Shown in pieces: positions 1 to 13,189 of a DNA stretch of 64,000 nt. The stretch is from positions 46,794,456-46,858,455 of the forward strand of contig CM049318.1 of the NCBI GenBank assembly GCA_026874595.1. The letters run 5' to 3'. The position numbers were made by a program, and so were the translations under genes. The notes beneath the pieces are model-generated. The model saw nothing but the letters and a program-made list of their open reading frames with translations. It searched no databases and was not told the origin of the DNA. The stretch comes from Sipunculus nudus. Its lineage: Eukaryota > Annelida > Sipuncula > Golfingiida > Sipunculidae. Every line of letters begins with the position of its first letter. Position 1 is the first letter of the stretch.

Positions 1-162
1 AATTATATTTTGATTAATTATTTAAGAGAAAATAATTTCTTATAAATGCTACATCAGAACGTGGCATCTCTTGGATTACTTCTTGAATTAATATTTTAAA
101 AAAACCAGCTTTACATTTAAAGAAATACAGTTGACAATAACAAACCATGTATTGCAATATAA

Positions 163-198
163 TTGGTGGTGGTGGTGGTGGTGGGGGGGGGGGGGGGG
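163..198 (+). repeat. GGT microsatellite passing into a 16-base G run
   Basis: GGT triplets run directly into an uninterrupted G tract of 16. The G-rich strand could form a G-quadruplex. Similar G runs precede or flank other repeats in this window (near 3640, 18350 and 33684). Confidence 0.95.
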
Positions 199-354
199 TG
201 TGTTAGGGTATGTTTATTACAGCAGGGGTGTTCTGCTAGTGCACTAATAATGTTACCTAGGCAAGGCTGTAGTGAGCAAGAGAGTGGGGTCTTGGATTTA
301 CAAAATGCAAATACATTAGAGCATCTGAAAAACTTCAATAATTAGAATAATTTT

Positions 355-768
355 TAAACTTTTACTTTCAAATTTCAGAATTCAACAGATAATATCCACA
401 TGTATCCCGGCTGTGAAAAATAAATTAAATATACCATTAAAATGTGCCATGGTCAAATTTGGGCAAAATTTAAGGTAATTTTGATCTAATTTTGGGTATA
501 CAATTAATTTTTGATTAATTAAGTTATATTACTGAAAAATAGTCCCTAGCTTTAACATTTTTTGGGTTAAGTGACCAAATATTTTTCCTGATCTTTACAA
601 AGTGCAATATGTTTGGGCCCATAACTTTTTTAAATTATACAATACAGACCTAATTTCTGGCATGTAGATATGAACCATTTAGAGGAATATTTACTGTAAA
701 TATGAGGATAAACAGATGAGTGGTTTGATATTAGGCAGTCCTGAAGTGTGAAAATAGGTTTTTAATAA
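355..768 (+). repeat. Dispersed repeat family B, copy 1
   Basis: The segment shares long collinear similarity with 3810-4275 and 40400-40905. Shared landmarks are GGGCAAAATTTAAGGTA, CTAATTTTGGGTA, GGGCCCATAACTT and GATATTAGGCAG, in the same order and orientation. No open frame is conserved between copies, so it reads as a non-coding interspersed repeat. Its class is unknown. Confidence 0.8.
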
Positions 769-930
769 AACAAGGCCTACAGGCCTAATGCGAATCTGTG
801 CATTGGGAAATGCTTCAATGCTGGACCATGACTTCTCATGTATATGAACAATGCAGGTACTAAACATTTTGAATAAGAAACAATTACACAAATATCACTG
901 CTGAAATTCTGGCATGGGTGCACACAACAC
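769..930 (+). repeat. Family A 5' end module, isolated copy
   Basis: It begins with AAGGCCTACAGGCCTAATGC and ends at GGCATGGGTGCACACAACAC. The same about 160-bp module starts the longer family A copies at 7783, 24060 and 43147. Here the rest of family A is missing and family C follows directly. Confidence 0.8.
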
Positions 931-937
931 AACTAAC

Positions 938-1737
938 GACCCATGGGTCTCAACGCTCAGTTGAATTTGTCTATAAGGATATTTTGAAAGAAATTTTTCA
1001 GAACGACAGTCCTGTGACCTTAACCAATGACCTTGTGACCAAAAAATCTTAGAACTTAATATCCTTGAACTTGCAGCATTAGGATTATTGTAACAATCTG
1101 TTAAAAAGTGACCTTGACCTCTGACCAGATAACCTCAAATTCTACAGGTTTCCTCACTTTGGGCAAGTAAGCCATGTGTGAACGTTGGAAAGTTCAGGAT
1201 GAAAAGTTTGATTTACAGTGTATCCACAATCTTTTTAAAGATGTGGCTTCTGTGACCTTCAACTCAGATCACTGGACCCTGAAAATCAAAATGAATTTAC
1301 ATATGTGGTTGGTCATTATTAAATCAAGTTTCAAGCCAGTCTGTCTATCCAAAGCAGAATTATCATCCATAAACTAATCTGTGAATGGATGGGCCCTGTG
1401 ACCTTGACCATTGACCTATGACCCAAAAATCAAACAGAATCTTCCCCTAGTGGCAGGTTAGCAATATCTTGAAAATGAAGGTTTGCGATGAAAAGTTTGG
1501 CTTCAAATGCATACACATTCCTTTTAAAGAAATGGGTCCTTTGACCGTTGGACCCCAAAATCAACATGGTTCTTACTTTAGTGGTGGGCCATTTATAAGT
1601 TAAGTTTAAAACCAATATATCAAACTTAACTGGAGTTATCATCTGGAAACTAATTTGTGTGGATGGACGGATTGACAGACAGACAGACATACAAACAGAC
1701 AGACTGACAGACAGGGTGATTAGTACAGGGCATCCAC
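938..1737 (+). repeat. Dispersed repeat family C, copy 1 (TGACCTTGACC-rich)
   Basis: It opens with a GACCCATGGGTC palindrome and then TTGTCTATAAGGATATTTT. It is nearly collinear with 41220-42285, and both end in a GACAGACAGACAGAC tract. It carries many TGACCT half-sites, for example TGACCTTGACCTCTGACC near 1110. The short open frames here differ between the copies and are not credible genes. Confidence 0.8.
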
Positions 1738-1858
1738 TTGTGATCAATAAACACACCTGGCTTCGGACACCAGATGTAATGACAGTTGAGAAACTGACAT
1801 GATTGTTGTCATTTTATAGTAAATAAATAGAAAAATATTGTTAAAATAGGAAAAAATA

Positions 1859-2040
1859 TAGGTGGTGCCACAACGTTTCAGGAACTGACAAAACTAGTCA
1901 AGGTCAAAATTCAAGGCAAGATTCATGACAAACCATGCATTAATTATCAAGATATTGGAGGTTTTGTATCAAATTTTTTACTATTCTGGGGGTATTTTCA
2001 AGCCCCATAGCTCGAAGGAACAAGGGACCCATGGGTCACG
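1859..2040 (+). repeat. Family E repeat, copy 1
   Basis: It runs from a GGTGGTGCCAC motif to AGCCCCATAGCTC. A diverged copy lies at 13190-13350, sharing TTTGTATCAAATTTTT / TTCGTATCAAATTTTT and the AGCCC-ATAGCTC end. It is followed by another GGGACCCATGGGTC palindrome. Confidence 0.6.
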
Positions 2041-3630
2041 GCGCTCAGCTGTTATATATGATAAAAAATATGATTTGGGAAAGAGGCATATGCTGGTTTT
2101 GTGTGGTAATAAATATAAGCTTTATTATAAGTTGTTGGTGTTTAGCTTATGTATGATTTTGATAGTATTTTTGGAGACAGGGAAGAGGATTGATTTCATT
2201 TATTTTATTAACAAATGGAGTGCTATTGTCACACAGATTTTGACCTGGCCATATAACTTATAAGCAGCACATAAAATAAAAGAGTTCAACTATTTATTAA
2301 AATTTAATAACAAATGTTGTGCCAATATAATATTTATTAAAAATAATAAGAGAATCAAATGATTTTTTTAATAAAATATAACTGAACTAATTATTAAAAT
2401 AATATTATAGAATATATGCATTCATGAATACATTTTGAAAGTATTTGCACTGGTATTCAAATACTTTCATTTTTACCTGAATTCCCATTCTTATGCAAGG
2501 AATTTTATAATGGAGTACATATTCGTATTCATATTCATATACATTTGCAAAGTATTTGCACCATGTCTGGAATTTATTCAGTTTTAGCCAAACAATGATG
2601 TGGAGAATCCAGAATATAAACAAAGGACCCATGGGTCATGACAAAAGTTTGAAATTTTTGCAAATGCAAAATATGAAAAATATTCTATTGTAATGTTTTA
2701 TATTTATATAAGCATATGAGAAGCTAAGAGGAAAAGGTCCTCCTACTTGGTTATAGTAAAGTTCTCAATATATGATTGCAAACTAATACTCTGACAAGAC
2801 TGTCATGAAGAAAAACAGTAAAAGTTTTGAGATACTGTGATGCATATGAAAAATTTACAGATGGACAGGCAAGTGGACAGAATAGACTAATACCTTCATT
2901 TCACTTTCAAAGGAATAATGCATTTAAGTTTATATACAAGCCTATTTTTTTTGCATATCCACTTTTTTCATTAATAGTTTTTATCTGATTCATTTTTTTT
3001 ATTTACAAGTGTTATAAATTTGTAATATAAAAGTGAAAATATAAGTTAAAATATTAGAATTCTAAGTTGCAATCATTATATATCCAGATTGTGGCTCACA
3101 TTGGGTCATATTATGCATACACATATATTTAATTATTTTTAAATCAAATGTTTAAACTGAATGTAAAAGAAAATAATGCCACAACATGGCATCTACAAAA
3201 TTATTCCTTGAATTCCTATTAAAAAAATTTTGCACATTGGAGTTTTCAGGACAAGCTTAATTTTATTCACCGAAATAAAATAAAAGATTCAGTAAATTTG
3301 ATAAAATAAAAACATCTTTTCAAATAAAGTATACACACTGTTGGTTGAATGAGGGACAAACAATATCATTATGCTAATTACAATCTAAGCTATAATTAAT
3401 AACTGGAATTAATAGTCAATTTCACACCTGGTGAAGTTTTACTCTTCTGAAGTAAAGCATTACTTATCTGATGAACATCCATACTTTCATAGCAATACAT
3501 CACTTTGTGGACACAATTAAATGTGCACTTTAATCATTGTAACCCTGGTGGTACAATCCTAAATCTAAAATGTAGCATGTCCAAGAATAAAATAAAATAC
3601 AGAAAATGATAACATTTATCTAGTTTATGC
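2041..3630. other. AT-rich low-copy DNA, no gene seen
   Basis: The stretch is strongly AT-rich, with stops in all frames and only short open frames. It holds a GGACCCATGGGTC palindrome near 2626 and a hairpin (listed separately). I see no exon with plausible splice sites and no RNA gene. Confidence 0.6.
2436..2469. repeat. Perfect 12-bp inverted repeat (hairpin)
   Basis: TGAAAGTATTTG and CAAATACTTTCA are exact reverse complements separated by 10 bases. They sit within a stretch rich in ATATTCATATT-like steps. It could be the end or core of a small foldback element. Confidence 0.8.
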
Positions 3631-3639
3631 ACAAACTGG

Positions 3640-4275
3640 GGGGGGGGGGGGTTTAGTGCAGCGCAGAGGAGAAGCCTGCTAGTAGTGGCCAAGCTGGGTC
3701 AAGGCAAGCTGCCTGGGTGGGTTACATAATGCAAGTGAAGGCTGTACTACTAGGTGGGCCAGATATAAACATGGTGTATTGACATGGTGTATGAAAACTT
3801 GAATAAAAGCTACTCTTTTCAAACAATTTCTTTGAAATTTCAGATTTTAAAAGATTAAATCCTTATGTATATATGCTGTGAAAATTAAATCAACAGTGCT
3901 CACAGGGAAAAAACATGCCACTGCCAAAGTTGGACAAAATTTAAGGTATTAATTTTTTATTAATGCTAATAACTTGAAAAATTTGCAAAATTCAGATCTA
4001 ATTTTGGGTAAACAATTTAATCTTGATTAAATAAAGTTATATTCCTGAAAAAAAGTCTTCAGCTTCAGCAATTCTCATGTAAAGTGAGCAAATATATTTC
4101 CTGATTTTTAAAAAATTGCATTATATTTGGGCCTATAACTTCAAAATAATACCCAATACTGACCTAATTTTTGGTATGTGCACAGAAAATATATGGAAGA
4201 ATATGAATACTAAATATGATCAAAAACAGATCAGTGGTTTTGATATTAGGCAGGCTTGAAGTGTAACAATTGCTT
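3640..4275 (+). repeat. Family B repeat, copy 2, preceded by a G tract
   Basis: A run of 13 G and a GC-richer leader precede the part collinear with copies 1 and 3, which starts near 3810. The leader resembles the 40215-40390 leader only loosely. The copy ends at the GATATTAGGCAG landmark and joins a family F segment. Confidence 0.75.
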
Positions 4276-4284
4276 TTTTATGGA

Positions 4285-4493
4285 AAACGGAGGTTTTTCC
4301 TTAATATCTCGAAGGAACGAAGTTCTAATGACCCAATTTTCGGTATGGTAGGAGATTTTGGGGACATCTAATGGTATGCAGAATTTTGGATTCGTAGGTT
4401 CAACGGTTTTAAAACGTGCCCTGTTAACGGACGGACGACGGACAAAGGACCACGACTATAGCTCAGATGACTTACAGTCAGCTGAGCTAAAAA
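4285..4493 (+). repeat. Family F repeat ending in AGTCAGCTGAGCTAAAAA
   Basis: It runs from TTTTTCCTTAATATCTCGAA through ACGGACGGACGACGGACAAA to the exact 18-base end AGTCAGCTGAGCTAAAAA. Copies lie at 7437-7656 and, incomplete, at 40912-41020. Non-coding; class unknown. Confidence 0.75.
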
Positions 4494-4682
4494 GGTTGCA
4501 GTGACCTAATTTCAGGTTTCCAAGGAAATTTTTCATTTACCTCCCTGGATGTTCACTTAGAAGTTTTTAGGACCAGCTGTTACGATTTGTGCCCTGCTAA
4601 CGGAGGGACGAACATCCAGACGGACGACGGACAAAGCGCCATTCCTATACCTCAGTTGACTTACAGTCAGCTGAGCTAAAAA
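4494..4682 (+). repeat. Family G repeat with the same 3' end
   Basis: It contains CCTAATTTCAGGTTTC and a GGACGAACATCCAGACGGAC tract and ends in the same 18 bases as family F. Related copies are at 13350-13536, 19970-20120 and 23830-24028. Confidence 0.7.
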
Positions 4683-7436
4683 TGATTGTAGCTGGCACCA
4701 CCAGTCTTGTATACAACAAAGCTATCACAGATATATACATATGCCCAAGTTCAGACTGATATATCAAACCACTCCTGAGAAATAAGCAGGGACACACACT
4801 GTGCAAAAAAATTATTGTAGGTGGCACCACCAGTCTTGTATACGACAAGTATACGATAATTAAAATACGATAGGTATAAATATGCCCAATTTCAGGATGA
4901 TATATCATTAATTATTGATATAATTAACTATGATTAACTATTGATATAATTCCTCAATAGAAATAAGCAGGCACAAAAGTCACACACTGTGCAAATGTCA
5001 TTGTAGGTGGTGACACCTGTCTTGTGAACAAGAAACCCATCAAAGACAAATAGACAGGTCAGAATATTAGGCCAATATATCAAACTTACCTTAAGTCTGA
5101 TGCATGGGGCTGACCACGCTTAGGTGAGAAAGGCAGTTGCCCTGAGTGAACTGTGACAAATTTGCTAGCTCAAGCTACTACACTGAGTGAACTCATGACC
5201 TGCACCTGGCTAGACTGGGTGAACTTTTGACCTGTACCTGGCTGCACTGAGTGAACTCTTGACCTGTTGCCTAATCTGATACAGTTGGCAGTCTGCCAAA
5301 GCTATAAATAGATTGGCTCCACATGCAGCCCTGAGAGGCATGACACCCATGAGATGATCACATGCTGCCCATGAGGTGTTCACATGTCACCCATGAGGGG
5401 ATCACATGCCTTGTGCTTGGCTGCACTGACTGAACTCTTGACCTTTACCTGGCTGCACTGAATGAACTCTTGATCTATTGCCAAATCTGAAACAGTTGGC
5501 AGTTTCTTAACCTATTTAAATATACAGACACGATCTTGGCTGTTGGCAAATCTGTTTAACATACTGAAAGACTTTGGCTAAAATGCTTTTTTTCAAACTG
5601 AAATATTCATAAACTTTTTTTTAATTCAAAATATCTAGAATAATAAAAGATTTAGTTCTTTCATTGTTAAAGGTCAAATAATTCTACCAAAAATCATTCA
5701 AGTAACCTTGAACAAAGGCCACCTAAGAATAATTTTTGTGCCATGTAACAGAAGTTATAATTGAAACAATAATTTTGTAGAAGAACAGTTTTGAAGTCCT
5801 CAGTTTGAGTTAGACATAATAATGGCCATAAGACCAATTAAGTTTTTCTGATATGATTGAAAGAACCATGTCCTATGATAATTCTTTTGAAAAATTGAAC
5901 GATTCAACTTGACAGTTTTATCATAAACATTTTAAGCTGAAAGAGGCTAAAATTATGAGGTTTTTGCCCATAAAAAAACAGGTCAATATAGGTGGCACAT
6001 CAAAATCTGCAACTTCAAATATGAGTCATGTGACCAACATTTGCACTGGCATAAAATTTGGTGATGATAACTCTGGCCGTTTCTGAGATTTTAGTATGCA
6101 TTTTAGACAGATAACTAGGTTCAACTTACTGTAATTCAGCCAAAATACATCTAACTTGAACCATTTGAACAAACTTGAGAGAGATGGCACAAAAAAATAT
6201 TTCTGTTAAATATTGAACAAATTGGCTTGACTGTTTCAGAGGAGAAGATTTTAAAAGTTTTTTTTTAGCTTTTTCTCTATAAAATCTAAGAAAATGACAA
6301 TTTTTTTCAGATGGCTAGTTTTTTGCATTAAATTTCATGATGCTAGCTCCACTCATTTTCGAAATAGTATGGGTTAACGTATACCTGTGATTGTAAACAT
6401 TGCCTGGCATGAGAAATATCTAAAATCATAAATCTACATTTTTTAAAAGTTTTTATAAAACATTCTTGTCAATATTAACCAAAGATAACCTGAAATCTAA
6501 ATGTCTGGAGCATGATGTAACAGATGCTGATAAACTGGTTCCAGGCTAGATGTATCTGCTTCACACAGCTAACATATATGTAAAATGACTAATTCAATCT
6601 TTATTATTCATCCAAAATTCATTCTTTGGAACCATAAAAGACAATTATTATAAGAATTATTCAGGGGATTATTCTTGTAAAATATTAAACAAATTCTCCT
6701 CAGTGGCGTCAATCAAAAAACGTTTCGCAGGTTTATAACTCATATGGGAAAATAAAGCAAAATGGCTAAGTCCAGCTTCCAATAACTCAGCCAAAATCAC
6801 TGAACCGAAACCATTTGAACAAACTTGAATTATCAACATCTAAGGACAATTAATGTGTGAGATTTAAGAATTTGGCCCAGTGGTTTTTGAGAAGATGATC
6901 TTTGTAGCCATTGAGCTATAATGGGCTGTTATGGCATATGACTAAATTCAGCTTCCCTTAACTCAGCCAAAAGTCACTGAACTGAGACCATTTGAACAAA
7001 CTTCAGAATGCACTACCCTTGGATCATTTTTGTGCGATATTAAACAATTTGGCCAAATGGTTTCAGAGAAGAAGTTTTTTGTAGCCCTCAGTGTGATACG
7101 GGCACTAATGACCCCGTACAAATAGGGCAATGCAGGTGGTGCCAACAATACCTAAAATTTCAGACATGACTCATGTGACCAACATTGGCATAAAATTTGG
7201 TGATGACAGCTCCAGCCGTTTCTAAGATTGTAATTTTAGTATGCTATTGGACAGATGACTAAGTTCAACTAGCTGTAACTCGGCCAAAAATCACCGAACT
7301 TAAACCATTCGAACAAACTTAATAGAGATTGTTCCAGGGATCATTTCTGTGAAATATTGGACAATTTGGCTGAAGAAGATTTTTAAAGCTTTTTTAGCTT
7401 TTTCTCTATAAAATCTAAGCTCACAGGTTCGCTAAA
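4683..7436 (+). repeat. Family A composite repeat, copy 1 (5' truncated)
   Basis: The copy starts inside family A, at the TGGCACCACCAGTCTTGTAT block, and runs to the family's usual end, CACAGGTTCGCTAAAAA near 7422-7438. It is built from diverged sub-units of about 200-250 bases that share AACTCAGCCAAAAATCAC, CCATTTGAACAAACTT and AGAGAAGAAG motifs. No open frame persists between copies, so it appears non-autonomous and non-coding. Confidence 0.75.
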
Positions 7437-7656
7437 AATTGATGTTTTTCCTTAATTTCTCAAAGGAACGAAGTGGCAAAGACCCAGTTTTTGGCTTGGT
7501 AAGAGATATTGGGGACATCTAACATTATGCCGAATTTTGGATTCCTAGGTCTTACAGTTTCAGAATGTGCCACATCTACGGACATACAGACAGACAGACG
7601 AAGGACAATGGACCATGACTATAGCTAAGATGACTTATAGTCAGCTGAGCTAAAAA
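7437..7656 (+). repeat. Family F repeat, copy 2
   Basis: It is collinear with 4285-4493, with TTTTTCCTTAATTTCTCAAA at the start, GGGGACATCTAA in the middle, and the exact AGTCAGCTGAGCTAAAAA end. About 120 bases of AT-rich spacer follow before the next family A copy. Confidence 0.7.
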
Positions 7657-7782
7657 ATTTTCACACCGTGGAAGCAAATTAATGATTGACAAGGATGCAG
7701 TTGATTATATTAAATTGAATTAAATTTCCAGTTACTTTTCCAGGTGTTTAATTTGTTGGTTTATATTTATTATAAAATTTAA

Positions 7783-10700
7783 AACAAGGCCTACAGGCCT
7801 AATGCGAACCTTCGCATTGGGAAATACACCAGGTATAATGCTTCAATGCTGAACCATTACTTCTCATGTATATGAACAATGCAAGTACTAAACATTTTGA
7901 ATAAGAAACAATTACACAAACATCACTGCTGAAATTCTGGCATGGGTGCACACAACACAAAAATGACTGTAGCTGTCTTGTATACAACAAAGCTATTCGA
8001 TATGTATATATATGCCCAATTTCAGGCTGATATATCAAATTCCTCTGTAGAAATAAGCAGGCACATACACTGTGCAAAAGTCATTGTAGGTGGCGACACC
8101 TGTTTTGTGAAGGAGTAAGCCATCAGGACACAAAGACAGGTCAAAATATCAGGCCAATACATCAAACTTACCTTGAGTCTGATGCATGGGGTTGACCAGG
8201 CTTAGGTGAGAAAGGCAGTTGCCCCGAGTGAACTGTGACAAATTTGCTGGATCAGGCTACTGCACTGAATGAACTCATGACCTGCACATGGCTAGACTGA
8301 GTGAACTCTTGACCTGTTGCATAATCTGACACAGTTGGCAGTCTGCCAGGCCTTTAAATAGATCAAGGCTGAACTTTGGTGCCAAATCTGATGCAGTGGG
8401 CAGTCTGCTGACACTATAAATAGAATGCAGCGACTGCACTGAGTGAACTCCTGACCTATACCTAGCTGCACTGAGTAAACTCTTGTCCTGTTGCCTAATC
8501 TGAAACAGTTGGCAGTCTGCCAAAGCTATAAATAGATCGAGACTGACCTCTAGCCTGTTGCCAAGTCTGAAATAGTAGCCACACCATTGCATAAGCTCAT
8601 GCAGGGGCCCTGCCCTGAGGGGCATGACACCCATGAGGTGATCACATGGTGCCCATGAAGTGTTCACATGTTGCCCATGAGGTGATCGCATGTCACCCAT
8701 GAGGTGATTGCATGCCTTCTGCTTGGCTGCACTGATTGAACTCTTGACCTAAGTGTGGCTGCACTGAATGAACTCTAGATCTGTTGCCATATTTGAAACA
8801 GTTGGTAGTTTCTCAACCTATAAAAAGATACAGACACAATCAGGGAATGTTGATGAATCTGTTTACACATACTGAAAAACTTTGACTAAAATGCTTTTTT
8901 TTCAAGCTGACATATTCATAAACTTTTTATCAAAATATCTAGAATAATAAAAGATGCAGTTCTTTCATTGTTAAAGGTCCAATAATTCTGCCAAAAATCA
9001 TTCAAGTTAACTTGAACAAAGGCCACCTAAGAATAATTTTTGTGCAATGTTACAGAAGTTATAATTGAAACAATGTTTTGTAGAAGAACAGTTTAGCAGT
9101 CCTCAGTTTGAAATAGACATAATAATGGCCATAGGACCAACAAAAGCTTTTCTGATATGATTGAAAGAACCATGTCCTAGGATAATTCATTTGAAATTTG
9201 AACAATTTAAATTGACAGTTTCATCATAAACATTATAAGCTGAAAGAGGCTAATATTATGAGTGTTTTTGCCCATAAAAAACTGGTCAATGTAGGTGGCA
9301 CCACAAAATCTGCAACTTCAAATATGAGTCATGTGACCAGCATTTGCACAATACTTGGTAATGCTAGCTTCTGTAATTTCTGAGATTCTGAAATTCATGT
9401 AACTCCACTAAAATTCATCAAATGCAAACCATTTGAACAAACTTGAGAGTGCCTGACTATGGGATTATTTCTGTAAAATATTGAACAATTTGGCTGGACC
9501 TTTTACAAGAAGAAGACTTTTAAAAGTTTTTCAGCTTTTTCCCTATAAAATCTAAGTAATTGAAGATAGCAAAAAAAATAAGCTGAATCCCACAATATTG
9601 GTATGTGACAGATTCTTGCATAATATCTTGGGATGGTAGCTCCTGCTATTCCTGAGATATTATGGGTTAATGTACAGATGACCAATGAACCCCGTACAAA
9701 AAAGGTCAATGCAGGTGGCACCACCAATACCTGAATTTCATATATGACTCATGTGACCAACACTGGCATAAAATTTGGTGATGATACCTCCGGCTGTTTC
9801 TGAGACTGTCATTCTAGTTTGCTTTTTATGACAGATGACTAAGGTCAACTTCCTGTAACTCGGCCATAATTCACCAAACTTGAACCATTCAAACAAACTT
9901 GAGAGAGATGGTATAAAGATTATTTCTGTGAAATATTGAACAATTTGGCTTGACCGTTTAGGAGGAGAAGATTTTTAAAGGTTTTTTAGCTTTTTCTCTA
10001 GTAAATTTAAGAAATTGCAGAGTTTTTCAGATGGCTAATTTTTACATTAAATTTCATGATGCTAGCTCCAGTTGTCATTTAAATAGTATTGGTAACGTAC
10101 AGATCACGGACGCCGCCACACCATTGCATTAGCTCACAAGTACTAAAAATTACTACAGATGCATATTGAATGCAAAATTATAATACAGATTTATACATCT
10201 CACTGATGGCAAAATCTTGAATTAAGTTGAGTATGGATACCAATTATTTATAATCCATGTACAGCCATCTTTATATACCCACAGACAGCTTTATACCTGT
10301 GATTGTAAACATTCCCTGGCATGAGGAATATCTAAAATCATAAATCTACATTTTTTTAAAGATTTTATAAAACATTCTTGTCAATATTAACTATAGATAA
10401 CCTGAAATCTAAATGTCTAGAGGCATGATGTAAAGGATGCTGATAAACAGGTGCCAGGCTAGATGTATCTGCTTCACACAGCTAACATATATGGTAAAAT
10501 GACTCAATTCAATCTTTATTATTCAGCCAAAATTCATTCTTTGGAACCATAAAAGACAATTAATATAAGAATTATTCAGGGGATTATTTTTGTAAAATAT
10601 TAAACAAATTGGCCTCAGTGGAGTCAGTCAAAAAACGTTTTACAGGTTTATAACTCATATGGGAAAATACAGAAAAATGGCTATGTTCAGCTTCCCATTA

Positions 10701-13189
10701 CTCAGCCAAAAATCACTGAACCAAAACCATTTGAACAAACTTGAATTATCAACATCTAAGGATAATTAATGTGTGAGATTTAAGAATTTGGCCCAGTGGT
10801 TTTTGAGAAGAGGATCTTTGAAGCCACTGAGCTAAAATGGGCTGTTACAGCATATGACTAAATTCAGCTTCCCATAACTCAGCCAAAAATCACTGAACTG
10901 AGACCATTTGAACAAACTTCAGAAAGCACTACCCTAGGATCATTTCTGTGTGATATTAAACAATCTGGCCATATTGTTTCAGAGAAGAAGTTTTTTGTAG
11001 ACATCTGTATGATACGGGCACTGATGACCCCTGTACAAAAAAGGCCGATATAGGTGGCGCCACCAATACCTCAGTTTCAGATATGACTCATGTGACCAAC
11101 AGTGTGATACGGGCACTAATGACCCCGTACAAATAGGGCAATGCAGGTGGTGCCAACAATACCTCAATTTCAGACATGACTCATGTGACCAACATTGGCA
11201 TAAAATTTGGTGAGGACAGCTTCAGCCGTTTCTGAGATTGTAATTTTAGTATGCTTTTTTGGACAGATGACTAAGTTCAACTTCCTGTAACTCGGCCAAA
11301 AATCACTGACCTTAAACCATTCGAACAAACTTGAGAGTGCTTGCCTCTGGGATCATTTCTGTAAAATATTGAACAATTTGGCTGGACCGTTTACAAGAAG
11401 ACTTTTAAAGGTTTTTCAGCTTTTCCCCTATAAAATCTTAGTAAATGTAGATAGCAAAAAAATAAGCTGAATCCCACAACATTTGATATGTGACAGATAA
11501 TTGCATAAAATCTGGAGATGGTAGCTCCTGCTATTCCTGAGAAATTATGGGTTGATATACAGATGACCAATAACCCCCGTACAAAAAAGGTCAATGCAGG
11601 TGGTGCAACCAATACCTGAATATCATATATGACTCATTTGACAAACACTGGCATAAAATTTGGTGATGATAGCTCTAGCCGTTACTGAGATTGTCATTTT
11701 AGTATGCTTTTTTGGACAGATGACTAGGTTCAACTTCCTGTATTTCAGCCAAAATTCACCGAACTTGAACTCTTTGAACAAACTTGAGAGAGATGGTATA
11801 AAAGATTGTTTCTGTGAAACATTGAACAAATTGGCTTGACCATTTCAGAGGAGGAGATTTTTAAAGGTTTTTTTGCTTTTTCTCTATAAAATCTAAGAAA
11901 ATGCAGATTTTTTTCAGGTGGCTAATTTTTTGCATTAAATTTCATGATGCTAGCTCCAGATGTTTTCGAAATAGTATGGGTTAACGTATACCTGTGATTG
12001 TAAACATTGCCTGGCATGGGGAATATCTAAATTCATAAATCTACAATTTTTAAAAGTTTTTATAAAACATTCTTGTCAATATTAACCAAAGATAACCTGA
12101 AATCTAAATGTCTGGAGGCATGATGTAACAGATGCTGATAAACTGGTCCCAGGCTAGATGTATCTGCTTCACACAGCTAACATATATGGTAAAATGACTC
12201 AATTCAATCTTTATTATTCAGCCAAAATTCATTCTTTGGAACCATAAAAGACAATTATTATAGGAATTATTCAGGAGATTATTCTTGTAAAATATTAAAC
12301 AAATTGGCCTCAGTCAAAAAACGTTTTGCAGGTTTATAACTCATATTGGAAAATAAAGCAAAATGGCTAAGTTAGGCTTCCAATAACTCAGCCAAAAATC
12401 ACTAAACTAAAACCATTTGAACAAACTTGAATTATCAACATCTAAGGATAATTAATGTGTGAGATTTAAGAATTTGGCCAGTTGGTTTTTGAGAAGAAGA
12501 TCTTTGTAGCCACTGAGCTCAAATGGGCTGTTATGGCATATGACTAAATTCAGCTTCCCATAACTCAGCCAAAAATCACTGAACTGAGACCATTTGAACA
12601 AACTTCAGAAATATATTAAACATTAAGGCCTTATGGTTTCAGAGAAGAAGATTTTTGTAGCCCTCAGTGTGATACAGGCACTAATGACCCCGTACAAAAA
12701 AGGCCGATGCAGGTGGCGCCACCAATACCTCAATTTCAGATATGACTTATGTGATCAACATTGGCATAAAATTTTGTGATGATAGCTCCAGCTGTTTCTG
12801 AGATTTAAATTTTAAAATGCTTTTTTGCACAGTTAACAACCTCCTGTAACTCAGCCAAAAATCTCCGAACTGGAACCATTCGAACAAACTTGAGAAAGAT
12901 TGTTCCAGGGATCATTTCTGTGAAATGTTGGACAATTTGGCCAAACAGTTTTGGAGAAGAAGATTTTTAAAGCTTTTTTAGCTTTTTCCCTATAAAATCT
13001 AAGAAATTGCAGTTAGAAAAAAAATAAACAAAATCCGATATAGTTTTTTGGATGACTGATTATTTGTAAAAAAATTTGGTGATGCTAGCTCCTGCCGTTT
13101 TTGAGATAGCCAAGGTTAACATACAAACGACGCACGGCACACGACGGACGCCGCCGCACCATCGCATAAGCTCACAGGTTCGCTAAAAA
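7783..13189 (+). repeat. Family A composite repeat, copy 2 (longest, with internal duplication)
   Basis: The 5' module AAGGCCTACAGGCCTAATGC is present. A CTGCACTGAGTGAACTC-rich section follows at about 8260-8830, and the copy ends at CACAGGTTCGCTAAAAA. A partial end signature (CGCCGCCACACCATTGCATT) also occurs inside it near 10107. The part from ACCTGTGATTGTAAACATT at 10294 recurs from 11990, so about 1.7 kb is duplicated in tandem. Overlapping minus-strand open frames of up to 141 codons are not conserved with the other copies. Confidence 0.8.

Noticed and set aside
1174-1377. Frame starting MCERWKV, also seen at 41466
   Set aside because: It recurs because family C is duplicated. The two copies diverge into different termini and contain repeat motifs on the opposite strand.
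8275-8700. 141-codon minus-strand frame in family A copy 2
   Set aside because: The equivalent regions of copies 1, 3 and 4 have broken or shifted frames. It also consists of degenerate internal repeats (CTGCACTGAGTGAACTC).
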